The translations under genes and the position numbers were made by a program. From Bagarius yarrelli (taxonomy: Eukaryota > Chordata > Actinopteri > Siluriformes > Sisoridae): DNA of 64,000 nucleotides. Every line of letters starts with the position of its first letter. The stretch's first letter is position 1. Below are positions 12,440 through 23,400 of the stretch, in pieces. The stretch spans positions 891,001 to 955,000 of the forward strand of contig VCAZ01000019.1 in NCBI GenBank assembly GCA_005784505.1, in the 5' to 3' direction. The notes beneath the pieces are model-generated. The model was given only the letters and a program-made list of their open reading frames with translations, was not told where the DNA came from and did no database searches.

Positions 12440-12755
12440 AACCCACCCAATCTGGAAACACTGGATGGAAACCCCACCCAATCTGGAAACACTGGACGGT
12501 AATCCACCCAATCTGGTAACACTGGACAGGAACCCACCCAATCTGGTAACACTGGATAGGAACCTACCCAATCTGGTAACACTGGATGGGAACCCGCCCA
12601 ATCTAGTAACATCGGGCGGGAACCTTCCCAATCTGGTAACACTGGATGGGAACCCGCCCAATCTGGCAATACTGGATGGAAATCCGCCCAATCTGGTAAC
12701 ACTGGATGGAAATCCGCCCAATCTGGTAACACTGGATGGAAATCCGCCCAATTTG
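12440..12755. repeat. 30-bp minisatellite, about 10.5 copies
   Basis: The unit is AATCTGGTAACACTGGATGG followed by about ten more bases such as GAACCCGCCC. Copies differ by a few substitutions (GGAAAC or GGTAAC, GGACGG or GGATGG). The 10-residue repeats in frames on both strands (PPNLVTLDGN, GGFPSSVTRL) are artefacts of a period divisible by three. A single related unit occurs in a sec16a intron at 57712-57757. Confidence 0.92.
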
Positions 12756-14515
12756 GCAGACGAATCTCGGATAAATCAGACTGATTGATTGATTTACCAG
12801 ATAAGTGTACTTTATCGGCTCTATTTATTGGATTCCAAGTTTCCACCCATATCGCCCGATAATTTATGTCTGATAAATATTGTGTATCCCTAATTACATC
12901 CACCACATAAGGCATGTAAACGAGTGAATTCAATGAAATAAAAGCACAGCAGCACATTGATTTGTTGAAACAGAACGTCTGCCAAGTAGCTAATGCAGTA
13001 CAGTGAAAGCACTTCAACAATAAGTCTCAGTGTAATCAGGTTAAAGCACCCTGAAACTATTTTCTTACATTAAAACATTCAGTGCAGTTTTCACTAAAGC
13101 TTTTCGACTGAAAGTCAGGAGGAAGTGGTGTGAATTAGCGATGAGCTCATTTTAGGATTCAAGAACCCTTTCTCTTCTTTTACTCGGATCAGTTGAGTCC
13201 TAAGATATCTTGTTGCCTACAACAACATGAATAAATACATACTAAAAATTACACCATTTAGTTGTTAGCTAGCAACTATAGGAAGTAAGGAAGTAGCTAA
13301 GGAAGTTGTTTAGGAAAGTTCCTACATGTGTAAAAACATAAGAGCCTCAAAATCACTGACTCATCTGAATCGTGGGATTCGGTAGATCCGCCAGACTCGT
13401 AGTGTGTAGCAAAAAAGCAGAATTCGATGAAGTGTTTGTGTGTGTGTGTGTGTGTGTGTGCGTAAGATTCATGAGTCAAGGATTCGGTGATTGTAGTGAT
13501 TCGGTTAGTAGTCAGTCCTTTGGTGGAAAGACCATGGCAAAAGCAGACAGAATCCCTACTGACTCAAGTGAATCAGATAAAGTGATTCACCAGGATTCAA
13601 AACCTATAATTAGATTCGGATTTGATAATCAGGTGCTGCTGGTTGACTGGGTATGAATAATGTTTTAATTTGCATCCATCAGTAGTACATTTGGAGCTTG
13701 TCATGACTTTTGAATATAGATAAGAATTATCTAACAGGATGTCCACAGGCCACAGACATAAAGTAAATAAACTTTACAGCACAGTGAAATCTGTTTCTTC
13801 GCATATCCAGCGCCTATGATACAGCGCCCCTGGAGCAGGAAGGGTTAAGAGTCTTGCTCAAGGACCCAACAGTAACAGACTGGCAGTGGTGAAGCTTGAA
13901 CCCGGGTCTTCCTGGTCTTCCATTCAAATGCTATTATATCAAGTCCCTTTTTTGACTAACCCTTTATATATTTTTTAAGAAAAGGATAAGACGATGTTCC
14001 GTAGATTTGGTGCTGTCTGCCCAGGTTCCCATTAGCACAACAGAGTTGGAGTAATAGTAATTCTAGGGAAATCAGTGCTTCTCCAGAATTACTTTATTTT
14101 AGACCTCTTGAGCAGTTTTCTGTTGTTTTACCATAATTTTATTACCAGTTTTTTATTATATATATTTTGGAATTAGTGTATATGCAACGAGAACCCCCAG
14201 CTCCATTGTTAAAGTTGTTAACATTTCAGCGTCTAATTAATCGGTTAAGATGACTGATCACATCAGACATTTTTAAGAAGGGGTTGGGCAACACTGATTA
14301 AGAGAGAAAGAACCAACCAAACCAACGCAGTGCCAAGGTGAACCCAGTAGTACAACAGTAGTACGTCCGAATCAGCTTTTTACAAATATATTTGATTGAA
14401 GTTAAATACTGATACTAAATATAAACTAAAACAGCACAAGACACATAACCAGTGAAGTTTTATTCATTTATTTTATTTTATTTTATTTCAAAAGCATATT
14501 AGATGCTGACCATTA
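12756..14515. other. Spacer with a (GT)n run and a SINE-like fragment
   Basis: A (GT)n run lies at 13436-13460. Many GATTC/GAATC and TGACTCA-like words cluster at 13140-13640. At about 13795-13935 there is a fragment with ATGATACAGCGCCCCTGGAG and CTTGCTCAAGGACCCAACAG, which recurs at 32340-32545. No gene was recognised. Confidence 0.5.
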
Positions 14516-15405
14516 GTGGATGTGATTTTGCCAAGTAGGCTGTGATCCTGGATTAATATCCTTTGTTGATTCTGAATCAACATTTCAATCAACCAATCTG
14601 ATGTCATCAGTGTGTGTCAATCAAACCTGTCCCAATATACTTCTGAATCTTTCCCTTTTTTGATTCCCTGGAATTGATTCTGGAACAATTTCCTGATACT
14701 GACGATTCCTGGATTAACATTAAATCCCAACATGAGATTAGACTATAAACTCTAATAAAATAATTGATGATAATCAGGAAACAACATTAGTGAATTTAGA
14801 CTGTACTGATTCTAATGATCCAAAATAAACATGAATGAATTTAGACACTGAATCATAAACAATCACTAATGAACAACTGACTGTAAAATGTTGTGAAATG
14901 GAGAACCTGTAGAACCGCAACAGCGCAACATTCTTACCATAAAACAGGGTTTAACATTATTACATTCAATCACAACCTTTTAACATTTAACAATCACAAC
15001 ACTGATTTTATAACCATACATTAGGAACAGGAACAAATAGGAGTTTTATTTTTATTCATGCACACACACCTAAATATATTTTACTGCACACACACACACG
15101 TCTATTTTTTGGTCCTGAAGGTGAGGGAAATATTCACACATTAACTAAACTGCACATACATGTTGTATGTAATTGTTCAGTACAGCATGTAATGTCTTAT
15201 AGATGTCATTTAATTATTTCATTCTTTTTATACATTTATAATATTACATTTTGGTTTACAAGGAGGAAAAGATTCAAAAATGGATTGAGGCAGATTTGAT
15301 CGACACACACAGATGACATCAGATGGTTATGATTAGTTGATTGAACTTGTTGATTCAAGGTTAATAATCCAGGATCACATCCTACTTGGCAAAAATCACA
15401 TCCAC
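14516..15405. mobile_element. Non-autonomous element with ~140-bp terminal inverted repeats
   Basis: The left arm (about 14516-14655) carries GTGGATGTGATTTTGCCAAG, GTGATCCTGGATTA and CATCTGATGTCATCAGTGTG-like words. The right arm (about 15270-15405), read in reverse complement, has the same words in the same order (GGATGTGATTTTTGCCAAG, GTGATCCTGGATTATTAA, CATCTGATGTCATCTGTG). The interior of about 600 bp has no transposase frame. Another partial copy lies in pdcl intron 2 at about 31850-32165. This fits a MITE-like DNA transposon derivative. Superfamily and target duplication were not determined. Confidence 0.7.
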
Positions 15406-16367
15406 CCTGACAAACAAACAAACAAACACAGTATTTACAATAGAAAACACTGAAGACTAACCAACTGCAGCACATTGTGAGTTTTAATAAGGCAAAGTTG
15501 TGGTATTAAAATAAAATGAATAACACAAATGATTTCACTTATATCTAAATGATGAACAATAAGCACATCAGAAAAACATGGCCAAATCCGTTGCGGTACT
15601 TTTTGTTTAGTTTAAATTTCACCACATAGCTATAACACTAACTTAGACTAAATTTTAGCTGTAAATATGCTTCCTGATTTTAAATTTGCATTTGTGTTAG
15701 TGTAGTTTTGCTGTTTTTTCTCCTGGATACTCAGTTGATCAGCTAACTGCCACTCACTAAGGTGCACGAGGAGCATGATCTACTGCGCGGTCCTCACTGT
15801 TAGCTTATGTAGCTAGCAAAAATCTTCCATGAACCCAGATAGCAGGGAGAGTCACATTCTGTTGCCGGTTTCGCAACACAAGCCATTTCCTGATTACATA
15901 AACGTTAACGCCGACATGCAAACCTGATTCACTCACGAGGTTTACGACATGAGTGCATAACTCCAAGATGGTGCAAATACTGATTAGCATACTTGATAAC
16001 TACTGAGAATAAAGGCTTTGTAATGACACCCATGTACAGACAAACAGGGTTGGAAAAATACTTATAAATTATACTTTGGTTAAAGTAGCGATTGTGTTTA
16101 ATATCATACTCAAAACTAGCCAAAAATATATATATATATGTAAGGCAATTTTATATGTACTTTAAAGGTAACTACTTGTGGTTCCTCCAATTAGCTAATC
16201 ATGCCCATTATGCTTAGTGACTAACAGCACTTAGTTTGCTAATAAATTAATTAGAAATGATCACATAGACAATCAATATTAGCGAGAATCTGACTTAGCC
16301 AAATGTTCTATATTAGCCAAACATGGGATCAGCCAAAAAACAGGCTAACAGCTAAAATTACATTAAC

Positions 16368-16548
16368 AGCATTTGGCAGACGTCCTTATCCAGAGCGACT
16401 TACATTTATCTCTTTTATACAACTGAGCAATTAGGGGTTAAGGGCCATAACTCAGGGGCCCAGCACTGGAAACTCGGTGGTGCTGGGAATCATACCTCGG
16501 TCTTTCAATTCGCAGGGAAAAATCTTAACCACTGAGCTACCACACTTA
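16368..16548 (-). repeat. tRNA-like SINE
   Basis: In reverse complement the copy has a tRNA-like head with TGGTAGCTCAGTGGTTAAG, a body with AAGGCCCTTAACC-type words, and a tail of GTAAGTCGCTCTGGATAAGG then GTCTGCCAAATGC. The same family is at 16815-16995, 20255-20345 (partial), 35770-35935, 37566-37740, 39140-39280 and 50190-50330. Confidence 0.7.
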
Positions 16549-16814
16549 CACCAAATTAGCCCGGTAGGGTTAGCAAATTTTAGCATGACTCACCTCAACC
16601 GGCTTTTTAAATGATATACGGCCAAAGTTAAGCACTGCAGACTGGAGGCTAATCCACATCCAGAGACATTTACATTTAGCATTTACGGCATTTGGCAGAC
16701 GCTCTTATTTATTAGCATTAACTACATTAGCCCTATTGGATCGATCTGGTTCAGTCTGTTTGATTATATACTGCTTAGGGCTTATAGCTGGATGAACAAA
16801 GGACCATCCTTTTT

Positions 16815-16995
16815 TTTACATTTGCATTTGTTGCATTTGGTAGATGTTCTTATCCAGAGCGACTTACATTTATTTCATTTATACAACTAAACAATCAGGG
16901 GTTTAGGGCCTTGATCAGGGGCCCAACAGTGGCAACTCGGGTGTGCTGGAAATTGATGTAGAATTAACACCTTAACCACTGTGCTACCACTTTGC
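16815..16995 (-). repeat. tRNA-like SINE, second copy
   Basis: Same family as 16368-16548. The plus strand starts with the reverse-complemented tail (CATTTGGTAGATGTTCTTAT, CCAGAGCGACTTACATTTAT) and ends in the tRNA-like head (CTTAACCACTGTGCTACCAC). Confidence 0.7.
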
Positions 16996-17476
16996 AGCTT
17001 TTTAAATCGACAATCTGATCTACATTTTTTAGGGCAATGTAATCAAAATGACTTTATTATTCAAATAATCTAACAATCTAACAAATGATAAATTAGTTTA
17101 AAGTAATGCAGTGAATAATACAATTACTTAGATCTTTTTCATACCTGCATTGTATGAATTATTTGGCACATTAATATTGCATAAGTCTAACAGACGTGTC
17201 AAGGGAAAATAAAGCATCTCTGGGAGTAGTGAAGGACACTGAAATATTATTATTGCTGGTTAGAGCCACAGGACAAACGCCGTCGACACGAGCATATCCA
17301 AATCGACATACAAGCTGGGCACTGATGAAAGGTGATCATGTGCATATTGGTAGTATTATTGCTACATTAACAGTATCACAGCCTCATGCATTAATATTTA
17401 TGCTAAAATCTGTGAATAATAATGCACCTGTGATGAATATTATTGCTATATAGAAGGTTACCGATATTTTTTAGGC

Positions 17477-20400
17477 TTACGCGTACCCCCAATTCTTATT
17501 CAGATGAATCTCCTCTTCCTGCCCGGTCACTGTAAAACAGCGGTTCTCACACTCCTCCCAGCGCTGGATCTTTCCTTCCTCTACCAGGATAAACTTCCAC
17601 TCAACCTGGCTGTCCAAAGGGAGACTGACAGTGCAGAACCAGAACCCATCCTCAACACTTCGTAAAGGAACAAAGCTCTCCCAGGACCCGAGCTCCTGCT
17701 GGTTTCCAGTTACAGCCAAAATCTGTTTGGGGGAGTGTGTGATGTAGTGTACTCTAAAGCTGACCTGTACAAGCTGGGGCATTGGTAACACTGTCCCTAC
17801 TCTCTTATTCAAAAGATCCATTTCATCCTTAGCCACAGCAGTGGTGGTGTCCACCAAGTCAGTTGTTTCTTGATGGGACATGTCTGTCTTTTCTTGATGT
17901 GACATCATCTCCTCAGCCGGAAAACCAAAACCGCCAGTAGATGAAACTGAAGGAACGTCGGCTTTCAATTCGCAACCAGCTTTACTCTGAGTCTGGGTTA
18001 GCCAGGGCAGGTCTCTGGTGTCTGGTGGACCAGTGCTAAGCCACTCATTGCTGTCCATTATAGACTCCATAATGTTGATCTCATTTTTGTTTTGGCTTAT
18101 GTCTGCCGGTGTGACCTCTGTTTTCACTTTACTTTGGTCTGAGAGTTGCAGAGGTGCTAATGAATCCCCCTGCAAGCCAGGCACCGTAAAGCCCAGGTAG
18201 TTCTGCGGTAGACTGCTGAGAATACAGTCGAGTGTCTTGCTCAGTTGCTGCTGGGTGGCCAAACTGTCATTAGCGTTAGCCACTGTTGTCTGCAAACTGT
18301 TGAGGCTGACATTTATCTTCGACTTAACTTTCTCTGATGCCAAATTATTTAAGGGATCAGAATGTTCATCGGAGCAGTAGGAGCCAAGGTCATCATTCAT
18401 CAAAGGCATCCTCATCTCAAACTCACTGGCTGTTACCTCAGGGTCTTCCATATTTTTCTTCTGCATGACTGTATTTAGCACTGTCTCAGTTGCACTGATA
18501 TCCTCCTCACTTGGCTTGTTAATATTATCTTGAGCCAAGAGTGTGTTATCTAACAGATCTTCCACAGACTGGCACTTTTGAACAGGGAGATTTTTAGCTT
18601 CCAAAAGTTCCTGAGCACTCTCGGTTTCAGATGGCTCATCCACGTCTACGTGCTGTTCGATCTCAGGCTCCTCGTGGTCTCGAATATATTCCTTCACACT
18701 GTTCTCGGTCTTGTCTTCAGGGGGTGTGCTGCCTTTATCCTGATATTCAAACAAATCTGACCGCACAATAATACTCTCAGCAGCATCGCAGACGTCATGG
18801 CTGTGTATCACACAGTCCTCCTTGACAATAGTAGTGGCACTGACACTGGAACCGGTCAAAGGTTCTGCCGTCGCATCTTTTATGTTGTTATAAGAGGTTT
18901 TTGTGAGGTTTTCCTTTACAAGGTCTGAAGATGTTTTTGTATGGTGTGCAGAAGATAGGAATGTTGTTTTAGGGGAATCCACAGCCCAGTCTTTAAAGCC
19001 TCCATCATCACTTCCTTTGGGGAAAAATAAGCAAGGAATTAAAAACTTTAATTGTGGTGCATTTATTTATGAAAAATATGTAAGAATATAAACACTTTAG
19101 CACCATTTCAAAGACCAAACCAAAAACTAATTAGGCTGTGATATAAAATTTGGGCTGCTTTTTTGATACGTTGGTTCAAGCACGCTGCATTTTTGGGTGG
19201 TTAGGGTAAGGGCTAGCTGGAGGTCTTAAATCTACAATGTTTTGTTTTTAGGTTGGTCTTTACAACGGTGTGCATTTCAATAATTTCCTTGCAAACACAC
19301 ACAAAAAAAATGGCTGATTCGTAACTTTACAGTTAAACCGCTGATGTCACATGGACTACATTGTCGATCATCTTGGTACACTTTTAGTTCTTGAACAGGG
19401 TAGTTACCTTGCTGTCTAAGGGGGGGACAGAGAGTCCTCAGATTTCATCACAAATATCTTACATTGTGTTCTAAAGATAAAAGAAGGTCTTACGGATTTG
19501 GAACCACACCAGGGGAAGTAATTAATGCCATAATTTTCATTATGGGGTTAATGAACTCTTTTTCCACGTCCTCTTTTGGAGGAGTGTGTGTGTGTGTGTC
19601 CCTGTGATGGACTGGTGACCTGTCCAGGGTGTCCCCCTTCTGCCTTTCTCCCTTTTAGAGACGACTGGGATAGACTCCAGCAGATCCCTGTGACCCCGAA
19701 TTAGAAAATAAGCGGGTATAAAAGATAAATAAAGGAATGTATGAATAAATGAATGATGGACTTTTTAAGGATTATGACTGTTAATTTAAACCATCATTAT
19801 TCTAAGGCAATTATGAAAATAGTTTATTTACATTTAATTATGTAAAAAAAAAAATGTATGATCCGCATATGATTTACATATTTATTTATTTTTTTAAGTG
19901 CATCTGCTATTTTAGACCTTTTTTTCATGATGTTATAAAGAATATCTCATTTCATATCATTTTTTAAAATTATTATTATATTTGAACTCAATTGTTCTGG
20001 TTTGACTTTTTATTCATTTCTGGACTCTAACGATATTTACTCTTTATACCAAGCATTTAAAAATAAACTATATTATGTTTTTGGTATATTTATATTTCGC
20101 AAAGGTTGACGAGGTAAAAGGTTTCTGTATTGCATGCACAATTCAGGGCATATAATTAAAAGGCATTAGAACGAGTTACCTTAAACCTTGTATCCAAATT
20201 AGTTTTTAATTGTTTTTAAAACAGTCATGTTGAAATATATTATTCATTAATTTTGCAAGGTGTTGGACTGCTAATTGGAAGATCGGGGTTCGATTCCCAG
20301 CACCACTGTTGGGCCCCTGGGCAAGGAAGGTACTCAACCCCTAATTACTCATAATAAGTTAATTTTTAAAGACAGAATTGTACTTTTATTTATCTACATT

Positions 20401-21023
20401 TGAGGGCAATACTATTTAATGTTTAATGCTAATGATACTGATAATGATGTAAATAATTTAAGTCGCTCTGTCAAAAACCATAAATGTAAATACTTATTTC
20501 TTTTTTTAAACATGAATTATTGTTATTATTATTATTATTATTATTATTTATATATTAGTTTTCTATTTAATCATTTCAGATTTTTAGTACCACGTGATCA
20601 ACAGGTTTACTATTTAATAATCTACATTTGATCGAACTAAAGATAGGATTAGTTTTATTTGTCCATGACATTTTAACACTGACCCCCAGCTGTTGCATGG
20701 AGACATGGAGACATTCTGTGGCCTTTCTCCAGAAACCAACACTGCACCTGTTTCTATCAGATTTATGTCCATTCAACAGTCGTCCATGTTTACCTGTTGA
20801 CTTGCTCCAGTCATCTTCATCCTCCTCCTCGACCCGCTCGCGCTCCCGTCGCTTCCTTTTCCGTTTCTTCTTTCTGGTGATCTTCGCTGCCCGGTTCCCC
20901 CCGCCGACCTTTCACGGTTCGGTAAATGAGAAAGGCGCCCCACGCTGACAGTGAGACGAACAGGATGATCAGCAGGGTGGCCGCGGTTTCGTAGCCCCCG
21001 ATCGCACCGGAATGCCGGTTCAT
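17477..21023 (-). CDS. stbd1: Starch-binding domain-containing protein 1 (glycogen-binding membrane anchor)
   Basis: Stbd1 tethers glycogen to ER-derived membranes and is linked to glycogen delivery to lysosomes. Two coding exons on the minus strand: exon 1 at 21023-20794, exon 2 at 19014-17477 (stop TAA at 17479-17477). Exon 1 starts with ATG and encodes a hydrophobic segment, AATLLIILFVSLSAWGAFLI, followed by a basic and then an acidic stretch. Exon 2 has a long Ser/Thr/Glu-rich linker and, over its last ~97 codons, a CBM20 domain with typical motifs GNQQELGSWESF, VEWKFILVEEG, RWEECENR and NWGY. The expected product is about 588 residues, longer than the human protein (358). As given, exon 1 hits a stop at 20819-20817. 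One extra base in the six-C run at 20897-20902 would explain this, because removing it also gives the phase needed by exon 2. I saw no clear LC3/GABARAP-interaction motif. Identity rests on CBM20 plus the N-terminal anchor. Confidence 0.88.
19015..20793 (-). other. stbd1 intron 1 with repeat copies
   Basis: The donor (minus strand AACAG then GTAAAC) lies at 20793 and the acceptor (CCCCAAAG) ends at 19015. The intron carries a SINE-like tail with (GT)n at 19585-19740, a partial SINE head with GGTTCGATTCCCAGCACCAC at 20255-20345, and an ATT trinucleotide run at about 20520-20550. Confidence 0.6.
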
Positions 21024-21130
21024 GGTGACTGCAGCCGTTAAAGGCTCCTCATTCCGCGCGCACCGCTGTAGAGTCGAGCTCGAGCTGCAGCGCAGATAGA
21101 AAAAAAAACAATCCGTGTCCGCAGTCAGGT
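21024..21130 (-). promoter_or_regulatory. Likely stbd1 5' UTR / core promoter, CpG-rich
   Basis: CpG dinucleotides are clearly denser at about 20820-21130 than in the AT-rich surroundings, as expected at a vertebrate promoter. The region sits immediately upstream of the stbd1 ATG and is bounded upstream by the long GA-rich tract. No TATA box is evident. The transcription start was not located. Confidence 0.4.
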
Positions 21131-21149
21131 GAGCTTTCTGCCAATGGGC

Positions 21150-21354
21150 TTCTATCTGTGTCTTACTCTCCCTCCTCTCTCTCTCTTTCTCTCTCTCCTC
21201 CCCCTCTCCCTCCCTTCCCTCTCTCCTCTCCCCTCTCCCTCCTTCCCCTTCCCCTTCCTTCTTTCTCTCTCTCTCTCCTTCTATCTCTCTCCCCTCTCTC
21301 TCTCTCTCTCTCTTCTCTCTCTTCGTCCCCCTTCTATCTCTCTCTCTCCTCTCT

Positions 21355-21385
<31 letters not shown>

Positions 21386-21449
21386 TCCCCCCTTCTCTCT
21401 CTATTTCTCTCTCTCTATTCCTCTCCTTCTCCTCATCTCTCCTTTCCCC

Positions 21450-21483
<34 letters not shown>

Positions 21484-22022
21484 CCCTCTCTCTCTCTCTC
21501 TCTCTCTCTTCTCCTCTCTCTCCTCCCTCCCTCCCCTCTTCCCTCTCTCTCTATTTCTCCTCTCCTCTCTTCCCTTTCCCTTCTCTCTCTCTCTCTCTCT
21601 CCTCTCTTCTCTCTCTCTCTCTTCCCTCCCCTTCTCTCTCTATTTTCTCTCCCTCCCTTTCCCCTTCCTTCCTTTCTTTCTCTCTTCATCTCTCTCCTCT
21701 CCTCCTCCTCTCCTCTCTCCTCCGTCCCTCTCCTCCTCTCCCCTCTAGCTCTCTCTATATCTCTCTCTCTCCCTCTCCTCTCTCTCCTCTCTATCTCTCT
21801 CCCCTCTCTCTCACTCTCTCTCATCTCTTCTCTCTCCTCTCTTGCTCTCTCTCTCTCTCTTCTCTCCCTCTCTTCCCTCTCTCTCTCCTCTCTCTCCCTC
21901 TCTCGCTCTCTCTCTCTCTCTCTCTCCTCTCTCCTCTCTTCTTCCTCTCCCTTCTCTCTCTATTTCTCTCTCTCTCTATTCCCTTCCCTTCCTCTCTCTC
22001 TCTCTCTCCTCTCCTCCTCCCC
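21150..22022. repeat. ~870-nt polypyrimidine/polypurine tract
   Basis: The plus strand is almost entirely C and T, with CT, CCT and CCCT words and very few purines. The minus strand, which is the stbd1 sense strand, is GA-rich. Long frames of Ser/Leu/Pro on one strand and Arg/Glu on the other are low-complexity artefacts. Confidence 0.95.
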
Positions 22023-23040
22023 AGATTCAAAGGTTGCTTTATATGTACATTTGCATTGCCAAAGCGCGGCTACAGAGGAAATACACACATACAGATAAAT
22101 ACAACTATTAATAATAAAAATAAAAATTAAATAGAAATAAAACAAAAACAATGTACATAATTCTTATAAAGCGTATATGTGTGTGTTTAAGACCCCCACT
22201 GTCCCTCATCAGGTGACAGGTGTGTATATATTGTGTATTCTCCCTGTGTTCCCCCAGTAGGTGGGGCAGTTTTTTAGGGGCTGAATGGGAGTTAATATTG
22301 GGGAGGATTTTGTGGAATTTATTGAAGAATTGAGTTAGAATATTTTGATATTTAGTGCATTTGGTGGAGGAAGTGCAGCTCCGTCTCTACTGACAACAGT
22401 CTCTGGACTGAAAGTTGTGTGTGTGTGTGTGTGTGTGTATCTCTCTCTCTCTCTCTCTCTCTCATCTCTCTCTCCTCTCTCTTCTCTCCCTTCTCTTTAA
22501 TCACTCACTGTTTTAAACTCATTGTTTAAAAATTTTATTCAAATGAAATTTTTGTTTTAGTTATTTTTTTTCCTCTCTCTCTCCCTCCCCTTCTCTCTTT
22601 CTCTTTCTTTTCTCATTCCTTTCTTTTGTCTCTTACTCTCCCTTCCCTTCTGTCTCCTCTCTTCCTCTCTTTCTCTCTTTCTCTCTCTCTTTCTTTCTCA
22701 CATCTTCCTTTGTCTTCTACTCTCCTTCCTCCTCTTCTCTCTCTCTTCCGTCCCTTCTCTTTCTCTTTCTTTTCTCACTCCTTTCTTTTGTCTCTTACTC
22801 TCCCTCCCCTTCTGTCTCTCTCTCTCTCATCTCAGTTTTCTGTCAGTCTAAATGAGTTTTCTTAATTCCGTAGGCGTGTGGATGTTTGTACGCATTCCAT
22901 TTTAGTGTATAGGACGTAATTTTAATCAAAATTATGTCATAAAATTTCACACTTGTTCCCTTGTCCACTTATTAACTACAGTGTGCACTTCAGAAATTCT
23001 TCATAGAAGACAGTAAAGTGTCATTTCACATTTGCAAAAA
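22023..23040. other. Spacer with further (GT)n and CT-rich blocks
   Basis: A (GT)n(CT)n compound repeat lies at about 22418-22495, and a second CT-rich block at about 22572-22832, where an approximately 170-bp motif (CTCATTCCTTTC, TTTTGTCTCTTACTCTCCCT) appears twice. No gene was seen. Confidence 0.6.
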
Positions 23041-23400
23041 ATGATTATTCCCAAGACTTTTGATCAGATTTTCTGATAAGCACATACTTAAACTTTTTTG
23101 GGTGGTGTGCATCTGGCACAAAGCATTTCATAAAAACAACATAATCATTGTGGTGGGTCGCACTGATGGTCTGGGGCTGCTTTTGACGATACCATAAATT
23201 CTTTCCTCCACCAGAAAATTCGAATAGAGAATGTCAGGGCATCAATTCTGCGAAAAAAAGATCCATCTGAAATTCCTTTAAAGCTATTGCCAGTTATTGC
23301 AAATGCTTGATTGCAGTTGTTGCTGTTAATAGCCATGCTTGGGGGCAGTAACTTTTTCACTTAGGTTCGGACAGGTAGGTTCAGACAGCTTGAGTTTTAT
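23041..23400 (+). mobile_element. Degraded DNA-transposon relic (Tc1-like?)
   Basis: Contains GATGGTCTGGGGCTGCTTTT, the kind of sequence that encodes the VWGCF segment of Tc1-like transposases, and a GCTATTGCCAGTTATTGCAA ... TTGATTGCAGTTGTTGCTG end close to a common fish element. Several frame breaks are present. It is inactive, and the family assignment is tentative. Confidence 0.4.

Larger units (their letters stand above)
15406..17476. other. Spacer with SINE fragments and stbd1 3' flank
   Basis: Two minus-oriented SINE copies lie at 16368-16548 and 16815-16995, and a short tail at 16672-16712. The last part, up to 17476, is downstream of the stbd1 stop codon and may be its 3' untranslated region. 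A minus-strand AATAAA lies at 17053-17058 and could be its polyadenylation signal. No other gene was recognised. Confidence 0.5.

Noticed and set aside
12401..13020. 203-codon and 116-codon repeat proteins on the minus strand
   Set aside because: The 30-bp minisatellite keeps frames open on both strands; the flanking parts have no domain or splice support.
13140..13640. Cluster of GATTC/GAATC and TGACTCA-like words
   Set aside because: Could suggest AP-1-type sites, but the words are loosely spaced, overlap a (GT)n run and have no nearby promoter; probably a decayed repeat.
21129..22130. Long open frames (333 and 335 codons) rich in Ser/Leu/Pro or Arg/Glu
   Set aside because: They are translations of the CT/GA tract. 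Only the end of the minus-strand frame (21023-20817) is real, as stbd1 exon 1.
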